A stretch of DNA of 32,156 nt from a virus. The stretch is taken from positions 1 through 32,156 of IMG/VR virus record IMGVR_UViG_3300030406_001500; one strand, written 5' to 3'. Position numbers and translations under genes: made by a program. Every line of letters begins with the position of its first letter. The first letter of the stretch is position 1. Under the pieces are notes generated by a model. It was not told the origin of the DNA, ran no database searches, and saw only the letters and a program-made list of their open reading frames with translations. This document shows, one piece after another, positions 29,408 through 32,156 of this stretch.

Positions 29408-31187
29408 CTAGAGGACAACGGAAGTTGAAGAAGTCGCCCGCTCGTTGGATACAGGTAACGGCAATCTTTCCTACCATCTCTGCATCCTCTGGGTTGCATT
29501 CAAACTGAATCTCATCGTGTATATGGGCTACCTGTTTGAAGTCAATACCGGAGGCGGCAAGTTGTCTGTTCATGTAGACTGTAGCCTTTTTAACCACGAC
29601 TGCTCCGGCTGATTGTAACAGAGTATTGAGGGCAGAGTGCTGTGATCTTATTTTTAATACCCTACCGTCTATGCCCAGAAGGTAACCCTTGGACTCCACT
29701 CGCATATCAATGGCTGCCTTGAGCCTTGCGAGAGCCGGAGTCTTAGCGAGGAACTGACGCCTGAGCCTGCGTCCTGCTTCGGCACCCTTGCCAATTACAG
29801 ACCCAAGTTTTGTATCCCCGGCACCGTATAGAAAGGCGTAGATAAATACCTTTGAATCGTTCCTTTCGTCTAGCCCTGCCGCCAACTGATTAGCGGTATG
29901 GATATCTCCTTCAAGTATCTCTCGGGCATAGGCTCCGCCGTCGTACTTCGCCATATAGTGAGCCAAGCAACGTAACTCTAGGCCTGACAGGTCAACGCCT
30001 ACAAGAGCCTTACCTCTAGGCACAGTAAACAGGGCACGACACTCTTTGCCCCAAGGGGCTGACACACTCGGCACTTGTGCTAGGTTCGGGCCAGCATGGG
30101 TACACCGGCCAGTCACGGCACCGCAGGGGTTGACCCTACCGTGGATGCGTCCGTTCTTGGACAAGCGTAGCCAAGCCTCCTTGCCCTCGGCTAACTGGCC
30201 TAGCCTCTTGCCCAGCATAAGGTACTCAGCCAACGGCTTAGCCTCGGGGTAGTCAAGAGAACGAAGCACAGTCTCGTCAACCTTGGGCCTGCCGTCAGGG
30301 GTAAACTGATTGGGCTTCCAGTCGTACTTCTCAATAAATGCATTAGCAATCATTACCCTAGAGCCGGGGTTAAACGGAGTCTTCTTGATCCGGAATGGGC
30401 CGGGCTTTAGTAGGGTTCCTTTCTCCCCTGCCTCCACCGCCGCCTTCTTAGTCTTATACGTCTTACCTGAGTCAGCAACCCAGTAGGCCCTTGTCTTCAT
30501 GGGCTCTTCCTTAGGCGGGAAGATAACCTGAAGTTCTTCTTCGATAGCCAAGTGACAAGCGACAAGTTGTTCGTGAAGCCGGGCTGCTGCCTGCTCGTCA
30601 AACTCCATGCCGTTACGCCACTGGTCTCTGATAGCCTCGGCGAAGTCGTGCTCTAGTATTACGGCCTCGCCACTTAGGTTCATGTGAGTATTAGCGTGCT
30701 TGTACAGGGCTGCTGTAACCCGCACATCCTGCTCACAGTAGGCACGCATTTTTTCTGTGTATTTACTCCAGTCCTCTGGGTCATCGCCGAACGCTGCCTT
30801 CTCCTCGTTAAGCCTGAGGCCCCAAGCCTTGAGACTATGGGAGCCGCTGAGCCTTGAGGGAAAGTCGGGCCAGATCGCATCCTGCTGCCTAAGATCGGTC
30901 CACCCAAGACGCGAGAGAACGAGGGTGTCGAGGATACGACCCTGCGGCTTCCACTCTGGGTAAACCTTTTGTATTGCTGGGATGTCAAAGTTGATAATAT
31001 TATGTCCAACAATAACATCAGCAAATTGCAGGATATCCAGTGCCTCAGAAAGGTCACCGTGATAGGTGGTCACTTCGCCTGAGGGGTAGGACATAAGCGA
31101 AATACAGAGGATCTTCTCAAGACCATCCAGAGAACAGAAGTCCTCAATAGCGGTGGTTTCGATGTCGAAGATAATTGTCTGCATCAT
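29364..31187 (-). CDS. family A DNA polymerase (T7 gp5-like)
   Basis: The 3'-5' exonuclease domain has FDIETT (D8, E10), GHNIINFDIP near residues 61-70 and YCEQDVRVT (D154), so proofreading residues are intact. The polymerase has motif A VGVDLSGLELRCLAH (D399), motif B RNDSKVFIYAFLYGAG (K446, Y450, the T7 Tyr526 equivalent) and motif C HIHDEI (557-559). It ends NNWAETH, like T7 NWAICH. It has 607 residues against 704 in T7. The insert that binds host thioredoxin in T7 (before the FNPGSR block) is only about half as long here. Its ATG shares one base with the helicase stop (TAATG), with GGAGGC upstream. Confidence 0.96.
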   Translation of the reverse strand: MMQTIIFDIETTAIEDFCSLDGLEKILCISLMSYPSGEVTTYHGDLSEALDILQFADVIVGHNIINFDIPAIQKVYPEWKPQGRILDTLVLSRLGWTDLRQQDAIWPDFPSRLSGSHSLKAWGLRLNEEKAAFGDDPEDWSKYTEKMRAYCEQDVRVTAALYKHANTHMNLSGEAVILEHDFAEAIRDQWRNGMEFDEQAAARLHEQLVACHLAIEEELQVIFPPKEEPMKTRAYWVADSGKTYKTKKAAVEAGEKGTLLKPGPFRIKKTPFNPGSRVMIANAFIEKYDWKPNQFTPDGRPKVDETVLRSLDYPEAKPLAEYLMLGKRLGQLAEGKEAWLRLSKNGRIHGRVNPCGAVTGRCTHAGPNLAQVPSVSAPWGKECRALFTVPRGKALVGVDLSGLELRCLAHYMAKYDGGAYAREILEGDIHTANQLAAGLDERNDSKVFIYAFLYGAGDTKLGSVIGKGAEAGRRLRRQFLAKTPALARLKAAIDMRVESKGYLLGIDGRVLKIRSQHSALNTLLQSAGAVVVKKATVYMNRQLAASGIDFKQVAHIHDEIQFECNPEDAEMVGKIAVTCIQRAGDFFNFRCPLDGEYSIGNNWAETH

Positions 31188-32156
31188 TAGCCTCCCTGTG
31201 CGTTAGGTACCTCTACAGTATCGGGTGCCGTCCACTCGGACAGGCGGCCCGTCTCCTTGCAGTATTCCAACTGACAAGCCAAGCCAGTGTCCCCGCTGTA
31301 CCTGTTCTTGAGTACACGCAGAGTCAGTACGTTGGCTTGGATCTCGTCCTGCTGGTTACGCTCCATGCCGATGACACCGTCAGACAACTGTGCAATAGCA
31401 TGGCTGCCACGCAGTTGGCTAAGGCTAGTCTGTGCTCCCTCCTCGTGGCCCCTACCATCGGGACGCTTGAGGTGAGACACCAGAATAAGTGCGATGCCAA
31501 GTTCCTCCACAAGACTGCGGAGTTTCGTCATGGTGTTGTCGATGATCCGACGCTCGTCGCCCTCACCCATGCCGCTGACCACAATACTCAGGTGGTCAAG
31601 GAAGATGTGACTGCATCCCATGGACCTGTTCATGTACCGGATCTGGTGCAACAGGTTCTCTGGGTCCTGACTACCGAAGTGGTCATAGAGAACCATGCGG
31701 CCTGAGCCTACCGAATACTCGAACGCTTCCCTCTTCTGCTCCTCCGTCACCTCTCGCTTGTCCCACAGATGGGGCGGGCAGTTCATGGCAATACCCATGA
31801 CACCCTCGGCTGACCGCTTGACACTCTCCTCAAGTGCAATGTAGCCGACCTTGTGGCCCTGCACAATAAGGTAGTGACACAGTTCCCTGCATACTGACGA
31901 CTTTCCGATGCCTGTGCCGGAGGTCAGGGTAAGCAGTTCACCTTGCCGAATACCGAAGAGTTTCTCGTTCATGCCGTTCCACGGGTAGTCCACGGACATG
32001 ACCGTGTTCTCCTCCATGATGACATCCCACAAGTCCTCGCCAGCAACGACACCATCGGGACGGTACACACGTGCACCCCAGATAGCATTGATAACTTCCT
32101 GACCTTTGCCGTCAACAAGAGCCTCGTTGGGGTCCTTGGCAGGCAGGCTGTGGACA
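31187..32156 (-). CDS. replicative helicase-primase, helicase domain (T7 gp4-like; 5' end beyond window)
   Basis: About 323 codons are visible, starting inside the gene at the right edge. The first residues (LPAKDPNEALVDGKGQEVIN) match the linker before the T7 helicase domain. Walker A is TSGTGIGKSS, Walker B region CSHIFLDHLSIVVSG, followed by DERRIIDNTMTKLR, LVSHLKRPDGRGHEEG, LRGSHAIAQLSD and LKNRYSGDTG, the last giving the arginine-finger-type region of RecA-like hexameric helicases. It ends without the long acidic T7 tail, which there contacts polymerase. It unwinds DNA 5'-3' ahead of the polymerase. The primase part, if present, lies outside. Confidence 0.95.
   Translation of the reverse strand, partial: VHSLPAKDPNEALVDGKGQEVINAIWGARVYRPDGVVAGEDLWDVIMEENTVMSVDYPWNGMNEKLFGIRQGELLTLTSGTGIGKSSVCRELCHYLIVQGHKVGYIALEESVKRSAEGVMGIAMNCPPHLWDKREVTEEQKREAFEYSVGSGRMVLYDHFGSQDPENLLHQIRYMNRSMGCSHIFLDHLSIVVSGMGEGDERRIIDNTMTKLRSLVEELGIALILVSHLKRPDGRGHEEGAQTSLSQLRGSHAIAQLSDGVIGMERNQQDEIQANVLTLRVLKNRYSGDTGLACQLEYCKETGRLSEWTAPDTVEVPNAQGG

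Noticed and set aside
29950-29965. CTCACTATATGG, like the T7 promoter core
   Set aside because: It encodes AHYMAK in a conserved part of the DNA polymerase, so the match is explained by coding.
1-32156. tRNA genes, CRISPR arrays, insertion sequences, integrase or auxiliary metabolic genes
   Set aside because: None seen on reading both strands; no cloverleaf with a TTCGA-type loop, no regular repeat-spacer pattern, no transposase-like protein.

Overview
This window is most of the genome of a T7-like podovirus (Autographivirus-type, short-tailed dsDNA phage). Every gene I accept lies on the minus strand, so the map reads from right to left. The evidence is T7 gene order with recognisable proteins: the C-terminal part of gp4 helicase-primase, gp5 DNA polymerase, gp6 exonuclease, a gp7.3-like protein, gp8 portal, gp9 scaffold, gp10 capsid, gp11 and gp12 tail tube, gp13-16 internal virion proteins, a gp17 fibre, a holin candidate, gp18 and gp19 terminase. 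No host genes, tRNAs, integrase or CRISPR array were seen. The host cannot be named. Shine-Dalgarno sites are AAGGAG-type, and the mix of small phage families looks like an aquatic bacteriophage (inference).

Layout in transcription order. (1) 32156-27276: replication genes (helicase, polymerase, exonuclease) with a LAGLIDADG homing endonuclease wedged against the polymerase end, then a DUF1599-type protein and small genes. (2) 27273-22785: gp7.3-like protein, portal, scaffold, an extra membrane protein and major capsid protein, closed by a strong intrinsic terminator at the place of T7 T-phi. (3) 22707-9467: tail tube, four internal core/ejection proteins and a short tail fibre. (4) 9452-6792: a coiled-coil/membrane holin candidate, a small virion-like protein, small terminase, a 40-residue gene in the spanin slot, and large terminase. 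(5) 6801-5514: five small late genes, three of them very basic. (6) 5513-4442: about 1.07 kb without a gene. It holds GC-rich palindromes, a parS-like palindrome, three copies of a 29-bp dyad, one strong sigma70-type promoter and a long hairpin-rich leader. (7) 4441-1: the early region, 14 small tightly packed or overlapping genes, with a duplicated terminator hairpin after the first one. It ends in a Cys-rich 258-residue protein and a truncated DUF932-like protein.

Late genes therefore run into early genes on the same strand. In linear T7-like genomes these are opposite ends, so region 6 is probably the joined genome terminus of a circularly assembled contig. The phage RNA polymerase, primase domain and lysozyme expected in such a phage would lie beyond the left edge.

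The most novel material is in region 6 (dyad array, parS-like site, modular leader) and among the tiny genes: a 30-residue membrane peptide coupled by a TGATG overlap, and the 40-residue peptide coupled to the small terminase by an ATGA overlap.
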